A DNA stretch of 64,000 nt from Cadophora sp. MPI-SDFR-AT-0126 (GCA_020747065.1 JAGMVK010000007.1:1922001-1986000); one strand, 5' to 3'. Numbered from the stretch's first letter, positions 48,343 through 60,587 are shown. The notes: generated by a model not told the origin, from the letters alone. Translations and numbers: made by a program.

Positions 48343-51300
48343 ATGGTGTCCCATCCTCCCTCCTCGTCGGACCGGCAAGCGAATGGCAGATCAGGGGCTG
48401 GCAACGGGCATGGCAAGAGTGAGAGGACACCAGGCACACCGAGGAAAGATGGTGCAGCGGGAAAAGACAAGGCGGTTCAGGATCCAGGGCTGAAGGACTA
48501 TGTAGGTCAAGAGTGTGGACGTGGGACAGAATAACTGCTTATCCTCTGGACAGCGATTAGGAGAGTGCTTAGGCAAGGGAGCATTTGGATCCGTCTACAA
48601 AGCTTTCAATTGGGGAACTGGAGAAGCTGTGGCTGTCAAGCAGATCAAGCTCGGGGACTTGCCAAAGAGCGAACTGCGGATGATCGAGGTAGGAAAGGAT
48701 AAGACGTGTGGAGCGCATTGGTCTGACTTGACTTGTGTTTCTAGGCCGAAATTGACTTGCTAAAGAACCTGCATGTAAGTGATGGTAATCCAGGAAAACC
48801 AAGTAGGGCGCGATACTGACCTGCATTAGCATGACAATATCGTCAAATATTTAGGTTTCGTAAAGTCGTCTGACTGTCTGAACATTATATTGGAGTAAGC
48901 CTTGGCAGAAGTCCTTCTTTTGAGCTGTTACTAATATGTCTTTAGGTACTGCGAAAATGGATCATTGCATTCGATATGCAAAAGTTATGGCAAATTTCCC
49001 GAGAACCTCGTTGGAGTCTACATGGGCCAAATACTAATGGGACTTCAATATCTCCACGACCAAGGTGTCATACATCGGGACATAAAAGGAGCGAATATTC
49101 TCACAACGAAAGATGGAAAGGTCAAGCTCGCAGATTTTGGAGTTTCAACAAGTACGCTTGCTGGAGCAGACAAGGAGGCACAAGTAGTTGGAACTCCATA
49201 TTGGATGGCCCCAGAGATTATCCAATTATCTGGTGCAACACCTGCTTCTGATATCTGGAGTTTGGGTTGTACGGTCATTGAGCTTCTAGAAGGCAAGCCT
49301 CCATACCATAAGTTGGCTCCCATGCCAGCTCTTTTCGCTATTGTCAATGATGATCACCCACCGTTGCCGGAAGGAGTTTCGCCGGTAAGTTCGGAAATGA
49401 TCTAAAATGATGCTCAAAAGCTGAACTTCTGCAGGCCGCTCGAGACTTTCTTATGCAATGTTTCCAGAAAGATCCCAATTTGAGAGTATCCGCAAGAAAA
49501 CTCCTCAAGCACGCCTGGATCGTAGGTTCTCGTCGAACAGATGCTCCCGTTGCTAAACCACCCGCCAATTTTAGCGAAGCCGTTGAAGAAGTCAAGCAAT
49601 GGAACGAAGCACTAAAATCGCCAAATGGTGCAGGTTCATTTCGTGCATCAACCAGATCAGCGGTTGCAAGTCCTTTACCCACAAGACGAGACCCTCCTTT
49701 ACGCAATATCCATAATGACCAACAAGTTGCTGGGTTAATTACTCCTGCAAAAGGCCCACTTTCATTAGCTAAGCCAAAAACTCAAGCGGAGGCGTTTCGG
49801 TCACCAGAAACCACGGGTATGTGATCTAAAAACTCTGAATATCTCATGTGTGCTTTAAGATGTGGACGTTGACACTTTACGTAGCTGACGACAATTGGGA
49901 TGATGACTTCGCAACCTCGATATCGCCGAGTGCGCTTCATCTGCCTCAATTCAAGCCGCACGATAATTTTGGCGGGATGTTGTCTTCTGACCGCCTCAAG
50001 GCCTTTGCGTCCTTTGACATGACCAATGATGAAAACGATAATTGGGACAACAATTTTGAGGGTGACCTTATTACTATCAAAGGGCCACGCAAGGTAATCG
50101 AACCAGATAGCCACGAGCTTGAAACGATTCGGCCATACCGAGTCAAGCCAACGGTAGTCACCCAAGATATCAAGCCTGCAGTGGCACTAAAGCCACAGTC
50201 AAGGAAAACATCCAGGAGCGATCCACCTCGACCCAGATCACCAGTGAAACCTCAAACAGAACATAAGTTTGCTCTCCCAGGAAGACCGGCAGCTATGTAC
50301 AGGGAACAGTCCGTCGAAGACTATTCAGACCTTTTTGTAGATAGCGATAGCGTCTTTGATCGGAGACTGAGCATCATCAAGGTAACTCCGAAAGTTCAAT
50401 GACATAGAATTCCCTGCTAACGCATCGCCAGGATGATGCTTTGTCGCCAAAGCTTTTCCACCCATCGGATTTGACAAGTCTGCCTCGTTCTGCCCAATCA
50501 CCAGTAACGAACATCAATGGAAGTATACGCAGAAAAGCAGCTCCTCGAGCAGAAGAACAAGCGATGAGGCGGACAAGATCTTCCGTCGAGATTCAGCGGT
50601 ATGCAGAAGACGAAGACGATGAAGACTTCTCCGACATCTTTGGCAAGGAAGGTGCTATTGTGGAGAAAGACGAGAGCGACAGAGGCTCCGAAGACGGTGT
50701 CGGAGCCCTGATGTTGCACTCGAAACTCTCGAACAATTCCTGGCTTGGTGACGAGGACGACGAAGACGATCCATTTGCATCGCTGGAGCAAGGGTTCGAC
50801 GAGATGGACTTACAAGCGAACATTGCGCGAGATAAGCATGCAAGACTTTGCACATTAGTCGAAGGCTTAGTGAGCTCCTTGAAGGTGACTGAAGAACATG
50901 ACACAATTGCAGATGTATCTGAACAGTTGGTAAGTTTTCAGTGCTTGTAATGGAAGTAGATACTAATGACCTAGCTTGATGTTCTGTATGAATCGGACGA
51001 TGCAAAGGCCATGATCATCAGCGCCCATGGAATGCTCCCTATCCTCGAGATCCTTGAACCTTGCACCGTCAAGAGCCGTCAAAGTATGATACTACGGCTG
51101 CTCAAGGTGGTCAATACAGTATGATTACCTCTGAAGTTCTTTTTTGTGGTTAGCGCTGACCCGTGCTAGATCATTTTAAATGATGTTGAGATACAAGAAA
51201 ACCTGTGCTTCGTTGGTGGTATTCCAATCATCACAAAATTTGCAGCAAGACAATACTCGAACGAGATCAGACTAGAGGCAGCTGCTTTTGTACGGCAGAT

Positions 51301-53166
51301 GTACCAAACATCGACGCTTACTTTGCAGATGTTCGTTAGTGCTGGTGGTCTGAATGTTCTTGTAGAGTTCTTGGACGAGGACTACGATGAAGCACGAGAC
51401 TTGGTACTGATTGGCGTGAACGGTATCTGGAACGTCTTCGAGCTACAGGTATGTTCATAGGTTCATGCTCTCGCTACATCCGATAGCGACTGATGACAAT
51501 AGGGTCCCACCCCCAAGAACGACTTCTGCCGTATTTTCTCGAGAAGTAAGATCTTGTCACCCTTAGCCCTGGTCCTTGATCGCGTACTTGATGAGGATGA
51601 CGAGCTTTCCGAACTCGTCGAGGGCCGCATCGTGAACATTTTCTACCTCTTCTCACAGGCGGAGAATTATGTCAAGGAAGTCGTGGCAGATCGTGTTGTC
51701 CTGAAGCGTAGGTTACTCTCTCCACTCCATCGGAACTTGCTAACAGACTTCAGGCGTATTGAAAGACCTTCGAAGGATGACTCCTGTTCACCAAATAACA
51801 ATGCTCAAGTTTATCAAGAATTTGTCCATGTTATCAACCACACTCGATAGTCTGCATTCAGCAAATGCTATTGAGCTGTTGATTGATCTCCTAGGCTCGA
51901 GTATGAAGAAAGATACAGCACATTTCCGAGAGATCTCAAATCAGGTCTTGAACACAATGTACAACCTATGTCGACTGAGCAAGGTACGGCAGGAGGATGC
52001 GGCGATCAACAATATAATCCCGCTACTGCTCAAGATCATGAAGACGAAGAGACCGCCGAAGGAATTTGCACTTCCCATCTTGTGCGATATGGCTCATTCA
52101 GGAAAGGTGGGAAGAAAGTACTTATGGCAGAACAAGGGGTTGCAATTCTACGTTTCCTTGCTGGAGGATCAATATTGGCAGGTCACCGCTTTGGATGCCA
52201 TATTTATATGGTAAGTCATACTCTCTCTCACTCAATGCAGTTTCCTAAACAGAGTTCAGGCTTCAAGAAGAGACCGCCAAAGTGGAGAAATGCCTACTCG
52301 AAGGAAACTTCACAGAGGCAATCGTCCAGTGCTTCAATGCACCTAGAGCGAGCGCTTTTGACTACAACCTCCTCGAGCCTTTGCAGAAGCTTCTGCGACT
52401 TAGCTCACCTGTAGCTGCTTCCCTCGCTCGAAACGATATGTTTTCCGGCATTCTACAGAAGCTCAATCACAAGAAGGCGGTTGTGCGATTGAATCTACTG
52501 CGTATCGTTCGCAGCATTTGCGATCCAAGCGATGAGCAAGCCGAGAACGTCCAAAACCACAGTTTATTTGAAGCCATTCAACGTTTGGCTGAAGACGACA
52601 ATGCTGTTCTGGTGAGAAATATGGCAAGCGAATTAGTTAAAGTGAATTTGGATAAAGACTCCGAGAATGGAAGCGGAGGCCGACCACGACCTGGTCAAAT
52701 GAAGCGGACTTTCACTCCGCCATCGCTCTACCATAGTCAATCGACACCAATCACTCCAACGCATGTGAGCCGGGCATCACAATCATCTATGGTCGAAGCA
52801 AATGTCACCCCACGCCGCATGGCTCCACCATCCGGCAGCAATGATTCCATACTTTACCGACCTGCAAGCAGAGATGGTCCAAAGATGACTCGACGAACCA
52901 GCGCGGAAGTCGCAAGTAGCTCTTCCATGAGCAAGAGCAGATTGCCTCGGACATCTATGCTTCGGGGATCAAGATCTTCACTTGCGACTGTATCAGTGGG
53001 AGACGACTCTGGATCAGCACCCACATCTAGCAGAAGAGAAAATGGCGTGCGCCTCACAAGAGACCAGTCACGCTCTGGAGTGTCTCCAGCACCGGGAGGA
53101 ACGGCGCCACAATTACACTCGAAGCGAAGAGCACGGCAACCGAGCGGAGATATCAAATGGTCATGA
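48343..53166 (+). CDS. sepH: Septation initiation network kinase (Cdc7/SepH family)
   Basis: The STE-type kinase that triggers septum formation and cytokinesis; ortholog of fission yeast Cdc7 and Aspergillus SepH. Thirteen exons give 1398 residues: 48343-48501, 48554-48688, 48745-48774, 48830-48894, 48946-49384, 49435-49816, 49885-50381, 50432-50929, 50975-51118, 51170-51448, 51503-51707, 51754-52210 and 52260-53166. The kinase domain spans about 53-310: [21 protein letters not shown] with the catalytic Lys, [31 protein letters not shown] and MAPEII. The long C-terminus has acidic linkers ([20 protein letters not shown]), then an armadillo-like helical region ([39 protein letters not shown]), and a basic Ser-rich tail ending QPSGDIKWS. 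All phases agree. Confidence 0.95.
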
Positions 53167-53820
53167 ACCTACCGAAACAATACGAATGAAGTCGATGAGA
53201 TGAGATGAGACGAGACGAGACGAGAAAATAGACGTGTGATGAGATAGAAGGGTTTGGAGGAATGGTTACGACAGGAAGCAACACACATGCATTGGGCGGC
53301 GTACAAAGCGGTCTGTCTGGCTGGCTGCTGGGTCCTTTTGTCGCGTTTGTGGGATGCATAGTCTGCCAGATGGAGAAGTCATTATTTCAGTTGTTAGGGT
53401 AGCTCTGGAGCATGGGTAGGAAGGAATACAATGCCGAGATTCTACTGTCCTGTCGTGGAGATGCGATCTGAAATTGAGAGTTCCTTCGGATAGATAGATT
53501 GTGCTGCTGACCGGCAAGTGCCAATCTAATTGTCTGCATTGAAGTTGTAGTTCCATTGCCTCCGGTCTTGAAGCTAGTGTCTTCTCAGGGTACGTTCGCG
53601 GCTGACCAGATCGTGCCTTCCAGGCAGTGTTTACAACAATCTCGCTTAATTACAGGGGCGTGCAGTGTCACGTGTAAGTGTTCTGTCAAAGCCGATTCGA
53701 AGCTCGATCAATGAATGTAGAGCGCGGACAGGACTTCCATGACTCAGCGATACCTTATCAGATGCCTACACTACGTAAACCGACGATACTCCCAACAGCA
53801 ATCCAGCAAAAGCACTCAGT
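53167..53820. other. Convergent 3' region of sepH and paralogue A
   Basis: Two 3' untranslated regions; no gene. It starts with the pentamer repeat at 53194-53226. Confidence 0.45.
53194..53226. repeat. Pentamer tandem repeat (GATGA)3(GACGA)3
   Basis: Six head-to-tail five-base units lie about 30 bases after the sepH stop. The first three read GATGA and the last three GACGA, so the array has a sharp internal T/C change. Confidence 0.9.
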
Positions 53821-54936
53821 TTACCGTTTCCACCATTTCTTCTTTTTGATGGGGCGTTCACCTGGCTTGGTCCAGATGCAGAAACGCCAATTAGGGTCCG
53901 TCTTCCACTTCGGCTCCCCATGTTCGTTGGCTATGACACCTTGAAACAGATTGACCAGGCCCGGCCAGATGGGCCCACCCCATTTATCATTCCAATCCTC
54001 GTCGATGCCAGGAGTGTAATACCGGCCCTTGTCCTCAACCAGTATCTCGTGCGTTACCATATGCCCGCCAGCCCAGCAGCGGTACCCCTCCAGCTTAGCA
54101 CCATCAGGTGCCCGCTCATCTGTCTTATAAGACCACCAGCTGAAGCCTTCTATACAGACCTCTGTTCTCTTGAGATGCGCTTTTGCCCATTTCTTCTGGA
54201 TGGCTTGCTCAGCCGGGCTGAGTGTGTCGAAACGTAACTCTTTCTCTGCCATGGCTTTGTCATAGTCGCTGGTTATGGTTCTGTAGTTGCCTCTGTAGTT
54301 CGGGTCATTGACCGCCGCGGGTGGCATGACGCGACGGACAGGGCTGATGCAGGCTTGTTTGAAATCAGGAGGTGCATGGTACCAATCTGGATCTACCTCC
54401 CCTTCTGCTAGGGGCCGTCTGGGAGTGCCATCTGCCATGTCTGCCATGTCTGGTGTCCATCCTTTGGGCATTGTACGACCACCATAATATCCACCACGTA
54501 GCGTACCTGGCGGTCTTGGAAAATTTGGCACGGCTGGCTGGCCTGGAGTAATGGTATTGTTCCTGAAGGCGGCATTATGAAGAATACTTCCACCAAGTCC
54601 GCTACCAGTGTTTGCGGTCATGTTAGGGTACCGTGGCTGCTTCTCAATCATTTTGACGTCTTTTGGCTTGGTGTAGGATGCTAAATTTGTATCGTCCCGG
54701 AAATTCGCGGAGGGGAGTATGGATCCGGTTGGCTGTGTATTCGAGTTATCATGTAAGGTGACGGATGCTAGGCCAGATCGTCCAGCTCGGGCTCTAGTTC
54801 TGTCAGCGAGTGTAATCATAGGTCCGCCAGCGAGTGGACCCTCTAAACCCTGAGTTCGAGCATGCCCACTGCCCCTTCCAGGATTTATGAGCGGACCAGA
54901 GTCTGAACCGTGCTGATGTTGACGGTGTGAAGACAT
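53821..54936 (-). CDS. Fungal paralogue A of an unnamed GYRC/VTHE-domain family
   Basis: A single exon of 371 residues. The N-terminal half is disordered, Gly/Asn/Pro-rich, with two copies of a short motif (GSILPSANFRDDT and GSILHNAAFRNNT). The C-terminal half holds a domain shared with the next gene: MAEKELRFDTLSPAEQA, a helix ending KWAKAHLKRTEVC, then EGFSWWSYK, LEGYRCWAGGHMVTHEILVE and a Tyr-rich strand, ending KPGERPIKKKKWWKR. Cys and His positions in CIEG, GYRCWAGGHMVTHE recall a small metal-binding or redox fold but prove nothing. I know no function; similar proteins occur in Leotiomycete genomes by my recollection. Confidence 0.7.
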   Translation of the reverse strand: MSSHRQHQHGSDSGPLINPGRGSGHARTQGLEGPLAGGPMITLADRTRARAGRSGLASVTLHDNSNTQPTGSILPSANFRDDTNLASYTKPKDVKMIEKQPRYPNMTANTGSGLGGSILHNAAFRNNTITPGQPAVPNFPRPPGTLRGGYYGGRTMPKGWTPDMADMADGTPRRPLAEGEVDPDWYHAPPDFKQACISPVRRVMPPAAVNDPNYRGNYRTITSDYDKAMAEKELRFDTLSPAEQAIQKKWAKAHLKRTEVCIEGFSWWSYKTDERAPDGAKLEGYRCWAGGHMVTHEILVEDKGRYYTPGIDEDWNDKWGGPIWPGLVNLFQGVIANEHGEPKWKTDPNWRFCIWTKPGERPIKKKKWWKR

Positions 54937-55207
54937 AATTTTGATATTGTAAGCGTGTGGCTTGTAAAGTCAGTTGATTTTGCTTCTACTTGGGTTGAAA
55001 TTCCGAGGAGACTTATAGATCAGTGGACGGCAAGAAACTGAAAGAGCAGTCACATCAAGTTCTCCTTTTAATCACCAGTCATCTTCTGCACCTATAATAT
55101 GATTCTGCTTGAGTCATTGGGATTTCTACTTAACTCACGCACTCCGTCCCATTCAAAACCCCATCGGCGCTAATCCTCTTACTCTCGTACAGATCGTGAA
55201 TCTCCAC

Positions 55208-56269
55208 CTAATCTCCGTTCAACAACCAAGCTGGTGGTCCCTGTTGGAATTCATCAGGTATAGGTTTTACGGCCGTTCCAGGTACTGTATATGGATTTGA
55301 CGGTCGTAGCAATGCCTGTCTCTGTGACAATATATCTTTGTTGTTTGCTGACGAATAATCCGGGCCGTACCAAGTTCTGTATCCTGGAGGTGCAGGTCTG
55401 GGAGCGTCAGGAAGCGTCATATGCGGTGGAACTGGTTGAAAGCTGGGGTAGTTTGGATAAACATGGGACCCGTGGCCACCTCCATATCCTGGCATTAAGG
55501 GGTTGAAAGCACCTCGATATTGTGGCATCATCTGATTTCCCAGGGGACCTGGAAAGCTAAATCCACTGCGGCCTCCGTGGGCTGCTTGGAGAGCAGCAAG
55601 TACGATACGGTGCTTCACATAGCAGCCCCCTTTAGCCTCTGCTAAAAGCTCATGGGTGACCAGATGGTTGCCGGCATAGCATCGATATCCCTCGAGTTGA
55701 TTGCCAGCTTCATCGACGCCTTTGTTGTATTCCCACCATTTGTATCCTGCAGGGCACAGTCCGTGGGACTGGAGCTTTTCCTGAGCCCATTTGTGTTGTT
55801 TTTCAAGCTCATCAGGCTTCAGAGTCTTGAGTCTGATCTGTTTTTCTGCCATCTCGATATCTCTGGGATCGGTGAAAGCAGTCTTGAATTTGATCTTTGG
55901 CTCGGGCTTCTCGCACCTAGTAGACTTCTCGGGCCATTCTTCGTATTTCATGGAAGGGTTGGTATGTCGGTCTTGATGAACAGGGTTGGTGTAATGATGG
56001 TTATGGCTAGTTAATTGCTTCTTACTAGTTTCATACTTGGACGGTTTGGACTCCTTGGAGTGATGACTTCTTGTAACCAGAGGAGCTGGCATGACTGTGT
56101 CATCCTTGAAAAAGGCGCTGTTCAGCAGTGTTGCCTCTTGACGAGACGAAAACTCGGCATTATCTTTTTGACTTGCTGGATTTCGGTGATGTCTTGAGCT
56201 CGAGCTGCCAGTTCTGTGGTGATGGCTGTGCTTGTCCTTAGAGTTAGTCTTCGAGGAAGTTGGTGCCAT
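55208..56269 (-). CDS. Fungal paralogue B of the same unnamed family
   Basis: A single exon of 353 residues, same strand as paralogue A, 271 bases away. The N-terminus is His/Ser/Lys-rich (KDKHSHHHRTGSSSSRHHRN) with one copy of the short motif (ATLLNSAFFKDDT). Then the shared domain: MAEKQIRLKTLKPDELEKQ, HKWAQEKLQSHGLCPAGYKW, WEYNKGVDEAGNQLEGYRCY, AGNHLVTHELLAEAKGG. Downstream it differs: a Gly/Pro/Tyr-rich tail (YGGGHGSHVYPNYPSFQPVP) about 130 residues long replaces the Lys/Trp end of A. The domain order (motif, helix, GYRC..VTHE) is the same, so the pair is a tandem duplication that has diverged strongly outside the domain. Confidence 0.7.
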   Translation of the reverse strand: MAPTSSKTNSKDKHSHHHRTGSSSSRHHRNPASQKDNAEFSSRQEATLLNSAFFKDDTVMPAPLVTRSHHSKESKPSKYETSKKQLTSHNHHYTNPVHQDRHTNPSMKYEEWPEKSTRCEKPEPKIKFKTAFTDPRDIEMAEKQIRLKTLKPDELEKQHKWAQEKLQSHGLCPAGYKWWEYNKGVDEAGNQLEGYRCYAGNHLVTHELLAEAKGGCYVKHRIVLAALQAAHGGRSGFSFPGPLGNQMMPQYRGAFNPLMPGYGGGHGSHVYPNYPSFQPVPPHMTLPDAPRPAPPGYRTWYGPDYSSANNKDILSQRQALLRPSNPYTVPGTAVKPIPDEFQQGPPAWLLNGD

Positions 56270-57138
56270 TTTATTGTGCTTTTATTTTGCGTTCACGATG
56301 GATACAAATTCTTAGGTGTATGAGTAGTGTTTGGTGTGGGCCATATATCGCAAGCAAAGGGATTTGGATGTGTACTTATAGTACAGTAAATTTTCTAAAA
56401 CAGTCAAGTTCTAAAGATCAACATTCGAGTCATCCTCAAGTTGGTTGAAGTACTTTTAGCATTACCACTTAGAACTATGAGGATACATTGCTAGGTCGTT
56501 TTGGGGTCATTCACCACCTCCTACAAGACCCGATTGTCATGTACAATCACCATGCACCGCTGTCTCCGTCCGAGAATCGTATCTGGGTCTGGACACATCA
56601 GTTTTGCCAGGATTTGGGGCGAATTCTACCATCAGCCTGGTCAGTTACTTGTGAATAATGACCATGATTGATGTAGTATCTACTTCTATGTGATCATGAC
56701 CTGAACAACTAGGAACCAGAGTCTCACAGTCAGGAGACTATCCAGCCATAGGTGATGGCTCAATAGGTGGAACTACCGCTTCTTTCAACAGAGTGGCGTT
56801 CATGCTTCACTGGGGGCCACATTAGAGATTGATCAACTTTGAACCCCCCAAGCTTTGCATTGATAAACCTGTTCATGATCTATCAACTGGACTAAAGTCT
56901 GACCTGAGTTGAACTGATTCATGGACTGAATTTCACTCGTGGATTGGTCCATTTGGAATATCACCATCAATCGATTCGAATGAGACAGGTCTGTATTTGT
57001 AGGCTTCTGCTGTGTATCTCAGGTTTCTCTGGTAACGAATGACGGCCCTGAAATGTGCACATGTCATCTTTGAAACGCAAACTAAACTCTTAGTACCAAA
57101 TAAAAGACTGCGAGATGCTCACTACTCTAGGCTCCCGA
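56270..57138. other. Intergenic region upstream of paralogue B
   Basis: Promoter side of paralogue B and 3' side of the coiled-coil gene. No gene; short overlapping frames only. Confidence 0.4.
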
Positions 57139-57831
57139 TCAACTCTCCCCTTCGTCCACAACTACATCATTCCGTGCCGCTTCACCTTTCTTCAATCCTT
57201 CGATCACCTTTCTCATCGCCGCCAGAGTTCCCTCAAGTTCTTGAACCTTCCTGTCATTCTCTGATGCCCCGAGTCGTGCCTCAAGCTCCTTAATCTTGGC
57301 GTTCTTCTGTCTCAACTGCTCCCGCAAGCTCTCCATCTGTTCATTCTTCTTCCCCAACATCTCAGCCTCCAACTTAGTCTTCAGCTTCAGAAGTTCTCTT
57401 CTGTTGTCATCTTCGAGATCGAGCCTCGCCTCTCGTCGTGCGGTCTTCTTGTACGCATTTGTCAAGCTCTTATGGAAGTTATTTGCTTCTTCCTCGAGGA
57501 ATTGGGCTTTGATCTCCTCCCGCATCTTTTGGTGTTCTTGCTGGGCTACCAGAAGGCCGTACGAAGAGGGTTCGAGTACTTCATGGTCTTCCTGTATGGA
57601 TATCAGCAAATGTCCCAGCCGTAGATCTGGCAGTGAAGTCAACATACAGCAGTTGGGGTCCTGTCCTTGCATGTTGAGTGTTCGCCAAAATCGATACCTA
57701 CGGTTTGACGATTCATGCTGAAGGCTTGGTAAGTGACTTGACCAGTTTGGCTGTTGAGTCGTGTCCTGAGATCTTAAATCGAAGATTGTTTGACTTAAGT
57801 ACGACGAAGTTGTAGATAAATCTGTGACCAA
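57139..57831 (-). CDS. Coiled-coil protein, unknown
   Basis: A 230-codon frame. From residue 85 or so it is strongly helical and charged (QQEHQKMREEIKAQFLEEEA, RREARLDLEDDNRRELLKLK, QMESLREQLRQKNAKIKELE, VQELEGTLAAMRKVIEGLKK), a long coiled coil with heptad spacing of Leu. The N-terminal 60 residues are not similar in character and may be leader or intron; an internal Met (MQGQDPNCCMLTSLPDLRLG) is a plausible true start. No family call. Confidence 0.5.
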   Translation of the reverse strand: MVTDLSTTSSYLSQTIFDLRSQDTTQQPNWSSHLPSLQHESSNRRYRFWRTLNMQGQDPNCCMLTSLPDLRLGHLLISIQEDHEVLEPSSYGLLVAQQEHQKMREEIKAQFLEEEANNFHKSLTNAYKKTARREARLDLEDDNRRELLKLKTKLEAEMLGKKNEQMESLREQLRQKNAKIKELEARLGASENDRKVQELEGTLAAMRKVIEGLKKGEAARNDVVVDEGES

Positions 57832-58791
57832 GACAAGATAGGCCGATGTTGCATTGAGTGATTTCGAAAATCAAATCTGTAGAACAGGCGCTTGCAAGAG
57901 AGTCAACTCATTTCTACTAGCGTCAGATAAATAACAGGGGATTACAGTATATCAATATTGGGACTCGTAGTCTGAAGTGTCGTTCATTCACCTTTTGCTT
58001 TTGGAGTCAGGAAAGTGATCGACTGGTTGAACAACAACAATGCTTGGCAGCCCTGTGCGCTTCAGAAAGAGCTCAATAGTATTTTCTTACGCCCTTGGGA
58101 ATCCGTAGATCTCACAATATAAGCATACCAAAATATTGATATGCCTGCAATGGCCACAGGAAACAGCAACGCCTCAGGTCCAGGCCAAGAGCGCCAGCCG
58201 GCTAGGAGAGCTTTCGAGAACTGCAGACAAGCTGAGGTCGCGGCCACAGGCTGAGGGTAGGGGGAAAATATCCTCCCTGTTCAGTAATGATAAGAATTAA
58301 ATGCACTAAGATATAGTGTAGTGGGTCTTCCATATAAATCTGGTTCGATTGTGAAGTAGGTCGCGAGATGTGTATAATTGATGCGAAAGTAAACACTACG
58401 TGATCACTTTTCAGATTTCCTTCTCATAAAGCAAATATCACTCTCCATGACAACGCACTCTTGTGGAGCCACGAAGAAGGAGTATATGATAGATTACTCA
58501 CATTTCGATCTGCAGGTGCGGTGGGTCAACCAAGGACATTTGCGTGAGATCTGGAATATCGGGTTCCTTGTTGAATTCTGAAATCGAATATGAAGTCGTT
58601 CCGAAGTACTTTCGTTCACACTTGATTTCTATCTCGAGCCATTTGTGACGGTCGTTAGCAGCTTGAAGCAATTATCAGCTCGGCATTTCTAAATTGAGAC
58701 TAAGCCGATCACCTTCGTGGTATTGAGGATGTGAGTAGCCTCATCTTATTGACCAGAGAAAGTTTCGTGTATTAAAGTAGCTCTTGATAAG
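57832..58791. other. Intergenic region
   Basis: Two hydrophobic short frames (58062-58247 and 58202-58396, minus) overlap in different phases and cannot be joined well. I see no gene that I can support. Confidence 0.4.
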
Positions 58792-59295
58792 TTACTTCCT
58801 AGTCTCTGCATCCTCTTTGCCCTCCCCTACAATCCTTTCGATGATCTTTGCCTTCCCTTGAGCCCGCTTCAACCGATCATCGAAGTCAGACACGGCTTCC
58901 TCGGAGTTCTCAGTGGACAGACTTTCGGATTCTGCGAGAGCGTGTAGTACTCTGATGTGCTTTGCCAGTCTTTGATTGTCAGGCAAAGTCTGGAGGTTGA
59001 GTGGCGGAGTGACTTGAGAATCAGATGAAAGCGCTGGGATGTGCGACAGTGAGCTTTGAGCTGGTCGATTGGCATCTGCGACGAAATTTTGAATGCGAGG
59101 CATGCGATTTGCCCAGACAATCGACTTGCCGTGAAGTCGGCCACTTTCGATGTACTTCTCAAATCCCTTTTCGAGCCCAAACGTCCTTCCCTCAATCCTG
59201 CCCGCTTTGACTCCATCTTCCAATCCCTGATTGAACCCGTCGCGATAGAACTGCTCTTCCAGACCCAGTACCTCGTCAAAGGTATGGGATGCCAT
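58792..59295 (-). CDS. LTO1: Lto1-like protein (Yae1 N-terminal domain family)
   Basis: Lto1 works with Yae1 to deliver the iron-sulfur cluster to the ABC protein Rli1 for ribosome function. From the Met at 59295 the protein has 167 residues. It opens MASHTFDEVLGLEEQFYRDG and continues with the repeat-like family signature FNQGLEDGVKAGRIEGRTFG, LEKGFEKYIESGRLHGKSIV (spaced Gly-x3-Gly, deca-GX3-like). A Ser-rich linker and a helical, basic tail (DDRLKRAQGKAKIIERIVG) follow. An upstream in-frame Met (59418) would add 41 residues without family likeness. The typical C-terminal Trp of yeast Lto1 is not evident here (ends DAETRK). Confidence 0.8.
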   Translation of the reverse strand: MASHTFDEVLGLEEQFYRDGFNQGLEDGVKAGRIEGRTFGLEKGFEKYIESGRLHGKSIVWANRMPRIQNFVADANRPAQSSLSHIPALSSDSQVTPPLNLQTLPDNQRLAKHIRVLHALAESESLSTENSEEAVSDFDDRLKRAQGKAKIIERIVGEGKEDAETRK

Positions 59296-60587
59296 ACTGG
59301 ACAGTTCTACGACTTTTTTGGATGGCTTTGGCTGCGGGTTAATACGTGACGTTGAGTTGAGGCGAGTTTTGAAGATGAAGGAATTGGATGTGATGCCAAG
59401 CCGGCACAAATTCGGCAAAATGTAAGTTGCACGAGGCTGGCTACCGTATTTGGATTCAGCACTTCAGCGCCATTACCCTTTTGAATGCCTGGAAAGGTTC
59501 TTCTCACTAAGAAGCTAATGGAATTAAACGATTATCGTCTAGTCTGCCGGTCCGGTTCATGGCTTCCAGCCCTATTCAGTCTTGAGCATATACTTTTCCA
59601 GGTATATTTTCGTGCACCTCACTAAGCGATGTTTCTATTGTTTTCATGCTCTTTACAGGCAGGTTTTTTGATAGTAGCCATACATGTGAAGCTACCATTC
59701 CGAGTAAATCATCGGAGCACTAGTGAGGCTCGTGTGTCCCAGCCAACCACAAAATTTTAGTTCGGGTCATACTAGCTCTGCGGATTTTCATGAGGGTTGT
59801 ACATATGTTGAGGACTTAGATACAAATGACCTCAAGTATCTGTACAAGTGCAGTCATTGATGATTCGCAATTTTTCAATGAAGACTATTGATTCCAATGA
59901 CTATAGCCCCGTTGCTTCTGCTCGAACCTCAATGGTTTGGTGCTTCTCTCTTTACGGCAATTCGTCCAAGCACATGTTTGACGGCTCTGAATGCCGTGCA
60001 GGTAGTTGTGACCTGATAGTTCAATCTATTGAATGTCTGAGACCGGATTCTCGATCTGGTATTATCTCGGAGGCAAGTTCATCTGATGTCAGAATCTCGG
60101 TTTCCCTTGATGCACAGGTACAGTGCGGCTCCTCTTGTAAGTCCCTAAGGCGCTTTGACAATCTTGGATGACTCACAAGATTCCAGAAATTATTCTGACT
60201 ATAAAACATGCCACCATTCGAGAACTTTTCCCGAGGTACCCAGATTACCTTGGTTGTAGAAGTCAGGCTGGCGACTTCAAGTTGCGAGTAAGGGACATCA
60301 GAGTAGCATGCTGACAAACCCATGACCTCTGAGGTAAGAGGAAGGTATTTAAAAGACAACTTCAAAATTTATGATCAATGATACTTATGTACTTTTTCTT
60401 TTCATTACTTTTGATTTTCCCAAACATTTCATGCATCATTCCAGACACAGCCTCGTCATCGCTTAACAGTCAAAACACCCCGATTTCAGCCTCGTCTCTT
60501 GGCGTGTGAGTCAACCCCACCATCCCACCAAAGCTTAAAACACCACACCTACCTCTCGACTCGTACCTTCAATTCCACCCAAACACT
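59296..60587. other. Divergent region between LTO1 and MES1
   Basis: A 1.3-kb head-to-head region with no supported gene. Pyrimidine-rich sequence from 60430 is the likely leader of the synthetase gene. Confidence 0.4.

Noticed and set aside
58062..58396. Two short hydrophobic minus-strand frames
   Set aside because: They overlap in different phases and no splice joins them sensibly.
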